From assembly GCA_021806945.1 (NCBI GenBank), contig JAKAPQ010000006.1:1-38522 (forward strand): a stretch of DNA of 38,522 bases, given 5' to 3'. Below are positions 9,301 through 16,722 of the stretch, one piece after another. The notes beneath the pieces were generated by a model. The model had not been told where the DNA came from. It made no database searches and worked only from the letters and a program-made list of their open reading frames with translations. Numbering within the stretch: position 1 is the stretch's first letter; each line of letters starts with the position of its first letter. Both the position numbers and the translations under genes were made by a program. The stretch is from a bacterium. Its GTDB lineage: Bacteria; Vulcanimicrobiota; Vulcanimicrobiia; Vulcanimicrobiales; Vulcanimicrobiaceae.

Positions 9301-9981
9301 CTATACCTCCGAAGAAGAACGATGCACGACCGGCAGCCCGGCGGCTTGCCACTCCAATACCCCTTCGGACAATCGGAGTGCGTTGAAACCGCGCCGGCGA
9401 AGCACCTTCAAGGCCTCTACGGAGAGCACGCAATAGGGTCCGCGGCAGTATGCCACGATCTGCTTGTTGCGCGGCAACGTTGCCAGACGCTGTTCGAGTT
9501 CGGCGAGGGGCAGCGATCTCGCATACGGTAAGTGCGCCTTCTCGTATTCGCTCGCCGGGCGAACGTCGAGTACGACGACTTGACCGCGCCGCGCTTTGCC
9601 CAACAGCGCTTGGCGATCGAGCGGCAACATGACTTCGCGTTCCTTGAAATAGCTCTTTACGACCCGTTCCACCTCGGCAAAACGGTGCTCAGCCATCGAG
9701 CGGGTCATCAGCCAGTAGTGCGCGACCATCTCGTCCGCTACCGTGTAATAGGCATACTTGCCCTCACGCCGCACCTCCACCAAACGCGCCGAGTACAGCA
9801 CCTTCAGGTGCGCGCTCGCGTTTTTCACGTCGAGTTGCGCCTGCTTGCCGATCTCCTCGACGGTCTTTTCGCCTTGACAGAGAAGGTCGAGAATCTCCAA
9901 GCGCTTGGGGCTGCTCGTAGCCTTCCCGATACGCGCGAAGTACTCGTAGAGCGTGTCTTTTATGCGGCGTGCGCCAGGCAT
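9301..9981 (-). CDS. ArsR-type regulator fused to a rhodanese domain
   Basis: 226 residues. Residues about 15-95 form an ArsR winged helix (SSPKRLEILDLLCQGEKTVEEIGKQ, then LDVKNASAHLKVLYSARLVEVRREGKYAYY). Residues about 125-220 are a rhodanese domain (VVVLDVRPASEYEKAHLPYARSLPL) with the active-site loop AYCRGPYC, whose first cysteine is the expected sulfur carrier. The winged helix has only one cysteine, so sensing may occur through the rhodanese loop rather than a two-cysteine switch as in BigR/SqrR. It is first in an operon with the DsrE-like and SQR-like genes and probably represses it until sulfide or persulfide appears. A perfect inverted repeat lies just upstream. Confidence 0.9.
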   Translation of the reverse strand: MPGARRIKDTLYEYFARIGKATSSPKRLEILDLLCQGEKTVEEIGKQAQLDVKNASAHLKVLYSARLVEVRREGKYAYYTVADEMVAHYWLMTRSMAEHRFAEVERVVKSYFKEREVMLPLDRQALLGKARRGQVVVLDVRPASEYEKAHLPYARSLPLAELEQRLATLPRNKQIVAYCRGPYCVLSVEALKVLRRRGFNALRLSEGVLEWQAAGLPVVHRSSSEV

Positions 9982-9992
9982 CGTCTTTCACT

Positions 9993-10014
9993 CATTCTAT
10001 CGTTCTATAGAATG
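9993..10014 (-). promoter_or_regulatory. Palindromic operator of the sulfur operon
   Basis: CATTCTAT (9993-10000) and ATAGAATG (10007-10014) are perfect 8-base inverted arms separated by 6 bases. A second perfect palindrome TTCTATAGAA overlaps at 10003-10012. The site lies 11 bases upstream of the regulator's ATG and includes TAGAAT, a plausible -10. The geometry fits ArsR-family autoregulation (arms of ATTC...GAAT). Confidence 0.65.
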
Positions 10015-10032
10015 ATACCCCATGACGATACA

Positions 10033-10049
10033 GCCGTCAACAGGACGGC
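10033..10049 (-). terminator. Small hairpin after pstA
   Basis: GCCGTC and GACGGC form a 6-base stem with a 5-base loop, 22 bases after the pstA stop. No T-run follows, so it is at best a weak terminator between pst and the sulfur operon on the same strand. Confidence 0.25.
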
Positions 10050-10070
10050 CCAAGACGCGCTTGCCCGGCG

Positions 10071-10922
10071 CTAGCCGCGGCGCGAGCGCGCGCTCCAGTA
10101 CTCGACCGCGCTGCGCGAGACCAGGTTCGTCAGAAAAATGAAGATCATCAACAGCGCGGCCGCCGCGTACGCCAGCGCGTGCGCCTGCGGGAACGGCTGG
10201 CTGATGAACGTCCAGACGACGTAGGTCAGGTACCCGACCGGGCTGTGCGCCGGCGCGAGGCTCGGCATGAAGTTCGACCAGCCCGCCGTATAGATCAGCG
10301 GCGCCGTTTCGCCCAACCCGATGCCGGTCGCCACCAACAGCCCGGTCAGCATGCCCGGTATCGCCCACGGAATCGCGACGCCGAAGAGCACCGTTGCGCG
10401 GCGTGCGCCCAGCGCAAACGCGCCTTCGCGCAACGCTTGCGGCACGCCCGAAAGCGCGAGATCGCTGCTGCGCACCACGTACGGCAACATCACGATCGTC
10501 AGCGCGAACGCGCCGGCAACCAGCGAGAAGCCCCAGCCGAGGCCTTCCACCAAGACGACGTAGAGAAAGTATCCGACCACGATCGATGGCACGCCCGCGA
10601 GCACGTCGATGAGAAAGCGCGAGACGTCTTGCGCGCGCGGCGGCGCGTATTCCACGATCCAGATCGCCGTACCAATCCCGACGAGCGTCACCAGCACGAG
10701 GCCGGCGCAGACCAGCAACAGCGTACCGGCGATGGCGTTCTCGAGACCGCCCGCGACGCCGCTCGTCACCGTCGTAAACAGCGCCGGGCGCAGCGCCGGA
10801 ATACCGCGCACCGCAACGAACCAGAAGATACCGAACAGCACGACGAGCACCCCGGCGAGCGCTAGAACGCTCACGGACCACCACGCGCGCGACGCCAGAA
10901 TGCTGATGCGCTGACGCCTCAT
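10071..10922 (-). CDS. pstA: Phosphate ABC transporter permease PstA
   Basis: 283 residues with six predicted membrane segments. The first (about 15-40: WWSVSVLALAGVLVVLFGIFWFVAV) is followed by a periplasmic loop, then the core permease. The cytoplasmic coupling loop reads ALREGAFALGARRATVLFGVAIPWAIPGMLTG, the EAA-type motif that contacts the ATPase. Start and pstC stop overlap as ATGA. PstA pairs with PstC to form the inner-membrane channel for phosphate. The expected ATPase gene pstB does not follow: the next gene on the strand is the independent sulfur regulator. Confidence 0.93.
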   Translation of the reverse strand: MRRQRISILASRAWWSVSVLALAGVLVVLFGIFWFVAVRGIPALRPALFTTVTSGVAGGLENAIAGTLLLVCAGLVLVTLVGIGTAIWIVEYAPPRAQDVSRFLIDVLAGVPSIVVGYFLYVVLVEGLGWGFSLVAGAFALTIVMLPYVVRSSDLALSGVPQALREGAFALGARRATVLFGVAIPWAIPGMLTGLLVATGIGLGETAPLIYTAGWSNFMPSLAPAHSPVGYLTYVVWTFISQPFPQAHALAYAAAALLMIFIFLTNLVSRSAVEYWSARSRRG

Positions 10923-11908
10923 TGCGCGCTCCTATCGGCACCGCGTAGCGTCAAGCGCGCGACGACGTTCACGACCAGCGTGATCAGGAAGAGCAAGAGC
11001 GCGAGCTCTGCGAGCGAGCGCTGCGCCATACCGCTCGCGTCGGTCAGCGCGGAGTCGAGCTGCGACACGATCACCGCCGCGATCGTGTTGACGGCCTGGA
11101 AGATATTGCTCGGGAACTGATTGATCGCCGCCCCGCAGACCATCAGCACCGCCATCGTCTCGCCGAGCGCACGTCCGAGCGCCACCAGCACCGCCGCCAA
11201 AAAGCCCTTACGGACGCTGGGGAAGACCGCGCGCGTCACCGCTTGCCAAGTCGTGCTGCCAAGCGCCATGCTCGCCTCGAAGATCGTCGGCGGCTGTGCG
11301 AGAATCACGTCGCGCAGCGTTGCGACCATGATCGGCAGCACCATGAGCGCCAGAACGATTCCGGCGGCGAGCAACCCGTTGCCGCTCCCGGTCTCGCCGC
11401 GTACGAGCGGAACCCAGCTCAGGTGCGCTTGCGCGAACGGTCCCAGCCGGTTACCGACCCACGGCACGAGCACGACGATGCCCCACAGCCCGTAGACGAC
11501 CGACGGAACGCCCGCCATCAGCTCGACCAACGTGTTCGCCAGCGGCCGCAGCTTGCGCGGGACGCGGTAAACCAGCGCCACCGCTACGAGAAACGAGAGC
11601 GGCACCGCCATCACCATCGCCAGCGCCGACGTTGCGATCGTCCCGAACACGAAGACGAGCCCGCCGAAAGACGCGCCCGCCTGTGCCGTTACGCCGTTGT
11701 GGGTCACAGTGGCCGAACCGTACTGGTTGCCTATGTTCCAGATAACGCCAGTCAAGATGCCGCTCCCGTTGAAGCGGATCGCAGGCCATGCGAAGACCAG
11801 CAGAAAGATTAAAATGAGGAAGACGATCGCGGCGCTGACGAATGCCGCGATCCCCGTCCCAACTCCAAGGATCGGCTGTATGCGGGCCCGCTGCGTGAGG
11901 TTGTCCAT
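10919..11908 (-). CDS. pstC: Phosphate ABC transporter permease PstC
   Basis: 329 residues from the ATG at 11908; the open frame continues upstream only as noise across pstS. Membrane segment at about 18-42 (AAFVSAAIVFLILIFLLVFAWPA), a periplasmic loop containing GNQYGSATVTHNG, then a permease core with the coupling loop TIFEASMALGSTTWQAVTRAVFPSVRKGFLAA and ALGRALGETMAVLMVCG, the signature of PstC. It starts 11 bases after pstS and its stop overlaps the pstA start. No strong ribosome site is visible, which suggests translational coupling to pstS. Confidence 0.93.
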   Translation of the reverse strand: MDNLTQRARIQPILGVGTGIAAFVSAAIVFLILIFLLVFAWPAIRFNGSGILTGVIWNIGNQYGSATVTHNGVTAQAGASFGGLVFVFGTIATSALAMVMAVPLSFLVAVALVYRVPRKLRPLANTLVELMAGVPSVVYGLWGIVVLVPWVGNRLGPFAQAHLSWVPLVRGETGSGNGLLAAGIVLALMVLPIMVATLRDVILAQPPTIFEASMALGSTTWQAVTRAVFPSVRKGFLAAVLVALGRALGETMAVLMVCGAAINQFPSNIFQAVNTIAAVIVSQLDSALTDASGMAQRSLAELALLLFLITLVVNVVARLTLRGADRSAQ

Positions 11909-11919
11909 CGTCAGAGCCG

Positions 11920-12999
11920 CTACTGAATCTGCGCGATCTGCTCTTTGCTCAGCTTCATGATCGACGGCGGCAGCGGCAAAAAATGCACCTCGTCGAGGAA
12001 ACGCGCCGAGTTGCCGCCGTCCGGCAGAATGTCCCACGACAAGAACGCGACCAGGTTCGCCCTCGCCGCCGCGTCGGCTTGGTGCGGATTGACGATGGCG
12101 TATTCGTAGTTGATGATCGGGTAGGATTGCTCGCCCGGTGCGAAGACCAGCGAGATACGCTCGTCTTTGGGCGTCTTGTTCACCATCGCTTGAGCCGCCG
12201 CGGCGATCGTCGCGTGCGCCGGCAAGACGAACGCGCCCGCGCGGTTGCGGAGCGCTGCGTAACCCAGGTGCGCCGCCTGCGTCTGGTTGAGGAAGCTCAC
12301 TCCGACGTACGCGATCGAGTAGGGCGTGTTCTTGCAGGTTTCGACCATGCCGGGATTGCCGTTGGCACCGACGCCGCTCGGCACCGCCGGCCAGCTGATC
12401 GTCGTTCCCATCCCCGGGCCCTTCGCCCACGACGGCGTCGAGTACGAAAGGTACTGCGAAAAGATGAACGTATCGCCCGAGCCGTCCGAGCGATGAATCG
12501 GAACGATCGTATGATGCGGCAGCTTCGAAGCGTACTGTGGGTTGATCCCCGCAATCGCGGGATCGTTCCAGGTGAGGATCTTGCCGCTGTAGATGCCCGC
12601 CAGCACCGGCCCCGACAGGTGCAGGTGCACGCCGTTCAGGCCCGGGACGTTATAGTTGATCTGCTGCGCGCTGATCGCAAGCGGAATGTTGAGCATCGGC
12701 GTGCCCTTCATCTGCGCGTCGGACATGTACGCGTCGGAGGCGCCGATCTGCGCGACCCCGGCGATCGCCTGCGAGATGCCGGTACCGCTGCCGGTGCCCT
12801 GCGTCGTGATCTGCACGCCGGCATGCCGTTTCTGATAGCTTGCGACCCACAGATTCATCAGCGGATAGAGCAGGGTCGAGCCCGTCTCGAGCAGCCGGCC
12901 CGATGCCGCGGGCGTGGTCGCAGTAGCGGTCGTCTTCGTTTGGCTCGCACAGCCAGCCGTAAAGGCCAAGGCGAGTGCAACCAGTGCAAGTTTACGCAA
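11920..12999 (-). CDS. pstS: Phosphate-binding lipoprotein PstS
   Basis: 359 residues if translation begins at the TTG at 12999, which has TTGGAG 8 bases upstream and starts directly in a lipoprotein signal (LRKLALVALALAFTAGC, cysteine at 17). Mature sequence: LLETGSTLLYPLMNLW (phosphate-loop start, as in PstS GAxxPxP), TTQGTGSGTGISQAIAGVAQIGASDAYMS, HRSDGSGDTFIFSQYLS and GVGANGNPGMVETCKNTPYSIAYVG. These are all standard phosphate-contact regions. As a lipoprotein it would capture phosphate in the periplasm and hand it to PstCA. A 75-codon open frame with a strong ribosome site ends inside its first codons (see separate entry). Phosphate control is suggested by the direct repeats near 13270-13308. 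Confidence 0.92.
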   Translation of the reverse strand: MRKLALVALALAFTAGCASQTKTTATATTPAASGRLLETGSTLLYPLMNLWVASYQKRHAGVQITTQGTGSGTGISQAIAGVAQIGASDAYMSDAQMKGTPMLNIPLAISAQQINYNVPGLNGVHLHLSGPVLAGIYSGKILTWNDPAIAGINPQYASKLPHHTIVPIHRSDGSGDTFIFSQYLSYSTPSWAKGPGMGTTISWPAVPSGVGANGNPGMVETCKNTPYSIAYVGVSFLNQTQAAHLGYAALRNRAGAFVLPAHATIAAAAQAMVNKTPKDERISLVFAPGEQSYPIINYEYAIVNPHQADAAARANLVAFLSWDILPDGGNSARFLDEVHFLPLPPSIMKLSKEQIAQIQ

Positions 13000-13219
13000 T
13001 TGCTGACTCCAAGAGCGGCAAGAGTGATGTAGGACCGAAGCGGCGGCACAGAGCGCCGCATGTAGCGGCAACTCCTCGCCGGGGTTTCCCAAGACCTGCA
13101 GGCTCGCAGCCGTTTACCGAGTTTCCAGCTGGCTCCGCACGGCGGGGTCCGCCCGGTGTGGAGTCGCGGTTCTCCGGCAGAGCGGCTGCAACGAGCGCGG
13201 GCATCGAAAATTTGCGCAT
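12992..13219 (-). CDS. Possible upstream small ORF overlapping the pstS start
   Basis: 75 codons from an ATG preceded by CGGAGAATAC (GGAGA 5 bases away), a better ribosome site than that of pstS. It begins MRKFSMPALVAAALPENRD, which briefly resembles an export signal, and then becomes Pro/Arg/Gly-rich. Its TAA overlaps the pstS TTG by 8 bases, so it could couple translation into pstS. The sequence has no family resemblance and may simply be a structured leader that happens to be open. Confidence 0.3.
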   Translation of the reverse strand: MRKFSMPALVAAALPENRDSTPGGPRRAEPAGNSVNGCEPAGLGKPRRGVAATCGALCRRFGPTSLLPLLESAIA

Positions 13220-13260
13220 GTATTCTCCGAAAATGACGTAGTGCGATGTCCCCACGTTAC
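13000..13260 (-). other. Structured leader of pstS
   Basis: The 5' region of the pst transcript holds several short stems: CAGC/GCTG around GGAAACTCGGTAAACG (near 13100-13130), GGGAAACCC (13081-13090), and two competing stems GCCGC-TACAT-GCGGC and GCGGC-GCTCTGT-GCCGC (13034-13068). The three purine-rich AAAC loops are eye-catching, but I could not match them to a known riboswitch class. No T-run terminator is present. The region could fold around the pstS ribosome site. Confidence 0.35.
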
Positions 13261-13269
13261 GCCGCCCGA

Positions 13270-13308
13270 GCTAAACCCCGCTTAACCCCCGCTAAGGTGA
13301 CCTTAACC
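13270..13308 (-). promoter_or_regulatory. PHO-box-like direct repeats upstream of pstS
   Basis: On the minus strand TTAAGG, TTAGCG, TTAAGC and TTTAGC follow one another at 11, 10 and 10 base spacing (plus strand CTAAACCCCG, CTTAACCCCC, GCTAAGGTGA, CCTTAACCCG). Tandem elements one helical turn apart are how PhoB/PhoP response regulators bind. A -10-like TAACGT lies 10 bases after the last repeat (13254-13259). Position upstream of pstS fits a phosphate-starvation promoter. Confidence 0.55.
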
Positions 13309-13385
13309 CGGCATTATCATCCAATGAGATCCTCCTAAGATCCCCGACGCCGCCACCGCTGTGTCACGACAATGTCACCCTCGCA

Positions 13386-13414
13386 TCACCCTGAACTTGT
13401 CGAAGGGCAAAGGA
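13386..13414 (+). repeat. Dispersed repeat, copy A
   Basis: CACCCTGAACTTGTCGAAGG followed by GCAAAGGAC. The core matches copies at 22081 and 28108 and, inverted, at 23148. It stands in the 488-base gap between pstS and the PfkB gene. Apart from this repeat, the pst control region and a weak upstream AT-poor stretch, I see nothing else in that gap. Confidence 0.75.
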
Positions 13415-13487
13415 CGCTCCCCATGGCGGGAATCTCCGCACCGGTATGGTACCTGTCCGAGGACAATAGGACAGCGAGGGACGTGCG

Positions 13488-14468
13488 GTGGCTTTAGAGG
13501 CGCGGTTCGTTGACGTCGTCGGGATCGGCAGTTGTACGGTCGATTATTTCGCTATCGTTCCGCGGCTGCTCGGCCCGGAAGAAAAGATCAATGCCGACCG
13601 GACCGAGGTTCACGCCGGCGGCGTCACGGCGAATAATTTGACCCAGGTCGCCCGGCTGGGCGCGAGTACCGGCTGGCTTGGCTTGATCGGCGACGACGAA
13701 AACGGCCGCATCATCAGGCAAGCTTTCGTCGACGACGGCATGGATCTCTCGGGCGTCGAGATGGTCGCGGGCGAGCGCTCGTCCCTCACGTGGATTCCGG
13801 TGGACTCGAACGGTGACCGCTGCATCTACATGTTCCCAAACGTCACCGGCACGGTCACGCCCGCCCAGATTCGTGACCGTTTCGCGCCGCATATCCGGCG
13901 CGCGAAGCACTTTCATACCGAGGCGTCGCAGCTGCCGATCGCACCGGTGAGCGAGGCGATGCGCCTCGCGAAGGATGCGGGCGTTCGAACCCTCTTCGAT
14001 CTCGACGTCGAACCGGGGTTCTTCGCGCAGTCGGGCCTCGGCACGCATGAAGAACTGCTCGAAGCGCTCAAACTCGTCGACGTCCTCAAGCCGTGCAAAG
14101 CCGCCGCTCGCGAACTCACCGGCGAGGCAGATTACGAACGGATGGCGACGCGGCTACTCGGCCTCGGCCCATCGGTCATCGCACTGACGATGGGCGCCGA
14201 CGGATGTTTGATCGCAAGCCGCGAACACGTCGTTCACATTCCGGCCTTTGAGGTGCACGTCGTCGACACCACCGGTGCGGGCGATGCCTTCATGGGCGGG
14301 CTCTCGTACGCCCTGCTGCAGGGCTGGGATTTCCACCGCTCCGGAGTATTCGCCAACGCCTGCGCGGCCCTATGCTGCACGAAGATCGGCGCGCGCGCGA
14401 TGTCCGCTCGCGCCGACGTCCTCGCATTCATCGCATCGAACGGAGGCCCCGATGTTCGTCCCGCATAG
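13488..14468 (+). CDS. PfkB-family carbohydrate/nucleoside kinase
   Basis: 326 residues from a GTG with GAGGGA about 6 bases upstream. The PfkB fold is clear: VVGIGSCTVDYFAIVP at the start, HAGGVTANNLTQVARLGA (substrate and sugar-binding Gly-Gly), and the catalytic DTTGAGDAFMGGLSYAL near 263-279 with the base aspartate and anion hole. The family phosphorylates sugars, nucleosides or sugar acids; the exact substrate is not readable. Its last 17 bases overlap a GRP-type transporter gene whose ribosome site lies inside it, so uptake and phosphorylation of one substrate are probably coupled. Confidence 0.88.
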   Translation: MALEARFVDVVGIGSCTVDYFAIVPRLLGPEEKINADRTEVHAGGVTANNLTQVARLGASTGWLGLIGDDENGRIIRQAFVDDGMDLSGVEMVAGERSSLTWIPVDSNGDRCIYMFPNVTGTVTPAQIRDRFAPHIRRAKHFHTEASQLPIAPVSEAMRLAKDAGVRTLFDLDVEPGFFAQSGLGTHEELLEALKLVDVLKPCKAAARELTGEADYERMATRLLGLGPSVIALTMGADGCLIASREHVVHIPAFEVHVVDTTGAGDAFMGGLSYALLQGWDFHRSGVFANACAALCCTKIGARAMSARADVLAFIASNGGPDVRPA

Positions 14469-15429
14469 TTTCGGCGTCGCGCTCCTCATGATGGTGATCA
14501 CGGCGATCTGCTGGGGCAGCTGGGCGAATACGTTCAAGGGCGTCAAGGGCTATCGCTTCGAGCTCTTCTACTGGGATTACGCCGTGGCGATCTTCCTGTT
14601 CGCCCTGATCTACGCGTTTACCATGGGAAGCAGCGGACACGATGCCGCGAGTTTCCTCCAAAACCTTCGCTCCGCAAATCCCTCGAACGTCGGGTGGGCG
14701 CTGGCTGCGGGGGCGATCTTCAACCTCGCAAACCTGCTGCTCGTCGCCGGCATCGACATGGCGGGCCTTGCGGTCGCCTTTCCGCTCGCCATCGGCATCG
14801 CGCTCGTCGTCGGCGTCGTGCTGAGCTACGCGCTGCAGCCGCTCGGCGACGTCGCCCTTCTGGCCGCGGGCGTGCTCTGCGCCGTCGCAGCCGTCACCTT
14901 CGACGGCCAGGCCTACGCGCAACTGGGCACGGGCAACGCGGTCTCGCGCAAGAGCATCGTCACCTGCGTCGTCTCGGGCGTGTTGATGGGGCTGTGGGCA
15001 CCGCTCTCGACGCGCGCGCTCACGCACGGACACCCGCTCGGCCCATACGGCGTCGCGGTCTTCCTCACCCTCGGCGCACTGCTCTCGTGCTTCGTGTGGA
15101 ACGTCTACTTCATGCGCCGTCCGCTGGTCGGCAAACCGGTGAACTTCTCCGGCTTTTTTCGCGCGCCGGCGCGCTCGCATCTGCTTGGCTTGCTTGGCGG
15201 AGGCATATGGACGACGGGAATGGTCTTCAATCTCGTCGCCGCGAACTTCACCGGCGAAGCCATCTCCTACGCGATCGGTCAGTCCGCTCCGATGGTGGCC
15301 GCTCTCTGGGGCATCTTCGCATGGCGAGAGTTCGCCGGAGCGAATCGCAAAGCCATCACCTTTCTCGTCTTGATGTTCGTTTTCTACGCGCTCGCAATTT
15401 TGCTGGTCGCGCACGCCCACACGGCTTGA
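14452..15429 (+). CDS. GRP/DMT-type sugar or nucleoside permease
   Basis: 325 residues, about ten membrane segments. The ATG has GGAGG 5 bases upstream. The start HSFGVALLMMVITAICWGSWANTFKGVKGYRFELFYWDYAVAIFLF is diagnostic for the glucose/rhamnose/ureide-permease-like branch of the drug/metabolite superfamily (WGSW.NT.K and FYWDY). Coupling to a PfkB kinase suggests that the permease brings in the kinase's sugar or nucleoside. Its 3' end overlaps the convergent glycosylase gene by 46 bases. Drug efflux is unlikely. Confidence 0.82.
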   Translation: MFVPHSFGVALLMMVITAICWGSWANTFKGVKGYRFELFYWDYAVAIFLFALIYAFTMGSSGHDAASFLQNLRSANPSNVGWALAAGAIFNLANLLLVAGIDMAGLAVAFPLAIGIALVVGVVLSYALQPLGDVALLAAGVLCAVAAVTFDGQAYAQLGTGNAVSRKSIVTCVVSGVLMGLWAPLSTRALTHGHPLGPYGVAVFLTLGALLSCFVWNVYFMRRPLVGKPVNFSGFFRAPARSHLLGLLGGGIWTTGMVFNLVAANFTGEAISYAIGQSAPMVAALWGIFAWREFAGANRKAITFLVLMFVFYALAILLVAHAHTA

Positions 15430-16592
15430 TCGGAGCTCACGCGCTCCAAGCCGAGCCACGCCGCCATCCGTGCCAGATCGTCGCGCAGGCGCGCTCGTGC
15501 CTCGGACCGGTCGGCGCCCGGCTCGAAGTGCACCGCGTGCACGAGCAGCGCGCTCGCATGCCGGTCGGCTTTCAAATCGACGCGCGCGACCAGCGTCTCG
15601 CCGAGCAGATACGGCAACACATAGTATCCGTGGATCCTCTTATGCGCCGGCGTATAGATTTCGATGCGATAGTGGAAATCGAAAAGCCGTTTCGTCCGCG
15701 CGCGATTCCACACGAGCGAATCGAACGGCGAGAGCAACGCGCTCGCATCGATGCGGCGCGGTACGCGCGCATCGGGATGAACGTACGCCTTCTGCTTCCA
15801 TCCCTCGACGGCCGCCGGGAGCAGGCGGCCCGCCTCCACTAACTCGGCGATGCGCGGTCTCGCGTCCGCCGTCGCCAGCCGAAAATAATCGCGCAGATCG
15901 GCCTCGGTCGCGACGCCGAACGCACGGGACGCGATCGCGAGCAGTTCTCGGTGCGCGTCCTGCTCCGGCAGCTCCGCCGCGTTCGCCAGCCACGCCGGCA
16001 ATACGCGCTCGGTCAGGTCGTAGACACGTTCGAAGCTGCTCCGCCGCGTTACGGCCATGAGCCTGCCGCTCCAAAACAGGTACTCGACGGCGCGCTTGGT
16101 TTCGTTCCAACTCCACCAACTTCCGGAACTCTTCGCATCCTCGAACTCGGATGCGCTCATCGGGCCGCGCCCCTCGATCGTCGCGCGCACGCTCTCCACC
16201 AGGTCTGCGCGCTCCCGGCCTACGCGCGCGACGTTGCTCCACGTGCCGCGCCCGTCCCAGGCGCGCCGCATGCGCCAGCGCAGCAGTGGATACGCTTCGA
16301 TCGGCACCAGCGACGCCTCGTGCGCCCAGTACTCGAAAAGCCGCCGTGGACGATGATACGCGAGGCGCTCGAGCAAATTGCGGTCGTACGGGCCCAAACG
16401 CGAAAACGCCGGAAGAAACTGGGATCGCACGAGGACGCTGACCGAGTCGATCTGCACCGCACCTAGTCCCCGAACGAGATTCAACAGGCGCCGAGCGGTC
16501 ACGCGCTCCGGCCCGGCGCGTGCGAAGCCCTGCGCCGCCAGTGCAATACGCCGTGCCTGCGCCGCGCTCAAAGACTCCGTTCGCCGATGCAT
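15384..16592 (-). CDS. AlkX/YcaQ-type DNA glycosylase (HTH_42 family)
   Basis: 402 residues from the ATG at 16592. N-terminal winged-helix bundle: LSAAQARRIALAAQGF and LVRGLGAVQIDSVSVLVRSQFLPAFSRLG. The QID triplet in that segment corresponds to the catalytic Q-hydrophobic-D motif of E. coli YcaQ, which unhooks interstrand crosslinks (the AlkZ branch has Q-hydrophobic-Q). FEYWAHEASLVP follows, and the conserved C-terminal LLSPFDSLVWNRARTKRLFDFHYRIEIYTPAHKRIHGYYVLPYLLG. Expected to repair alkylation or crosslink damage. Divergent from thrS across 130 bases; convergent overlap with the permease. Confidence 0.85.
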   Translation of the reverse strand: MHRRTESLSAAQARRIALAAQGFARAGPERVTARRLLNLVRGLGAVQIDSVSVLVRSQFLPAFSRLGPYDRNLLERLAYHRPRRLFEYWAHEASLVPIEAYPLLRWRMRRAWDGRGTWSNVARVGRERADLVESVRATIEGRGPMSASEFEDAKSSGSWWSWNETKRAVEYLFWSGRLMAVTRRSSFERVYDLTERVLPAWLANAAELPEQDAHRELLAIASRAFGVATEADLRDYFRLATADARPRIAELVEAGRLLPAAVEGWKQKAYVHPDARVPRRIDASALLSPFDSLVWNRARTKRLFDFHYRIEIYTPAHKRIHGYYVLPYLLGETLVARVDLKADRHASALLVHAVHFEPGADRSEARARLRDDLARMAAWLGLERVSSDQAVWACATSKIASA

Positions 16593-16722
16593 CGAACGAG
16601 TATTCTCGCCGCTAGCCTCCCCCACTCCCGCGGGGGATGGTAGCGCCTCTGGCGGCACCGAAGCGCCGGGCGAACCGCGCCGCACACAGGCTCCGCCGAC
16701 CTGCTCCGCCAAATTGCCTCGG

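Noticed and set aside
13000-13200. Cyclic-di-GMP or cobalamin riboswitch in the pstS leader
   Set aside because: Neither the GEMM core (GACGCAAAGCC) nor the B12 box (GCCACTG) is present; only generic stems and AAAC loops are seen.
12992-13255. An alternative PstS N-terminus in the MRKFSMPALVAAAL frame
   Set aside because: Joining it to PstS would need a frameshift, and the TTG start already gives a complete lipoprotein signal with a ribosome site.
14428-15459. 343-codon minus-strand frame opposite the permease
   Set aside because: It is rich in Arg, Glu, Asp and His, as expected for antisense of a membrane protein gene in GC-rich DNA.
16593-16722. T-box riboswitch before thrS (GGCGGCACCGAAGCG resembles the T-box sequence)
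   Set aside because: The essential TGGN is CGGC in the best alignment, no specifier stem or AGTA bulge could be drawn, and the 130-base gap is too short for a usual T-box.
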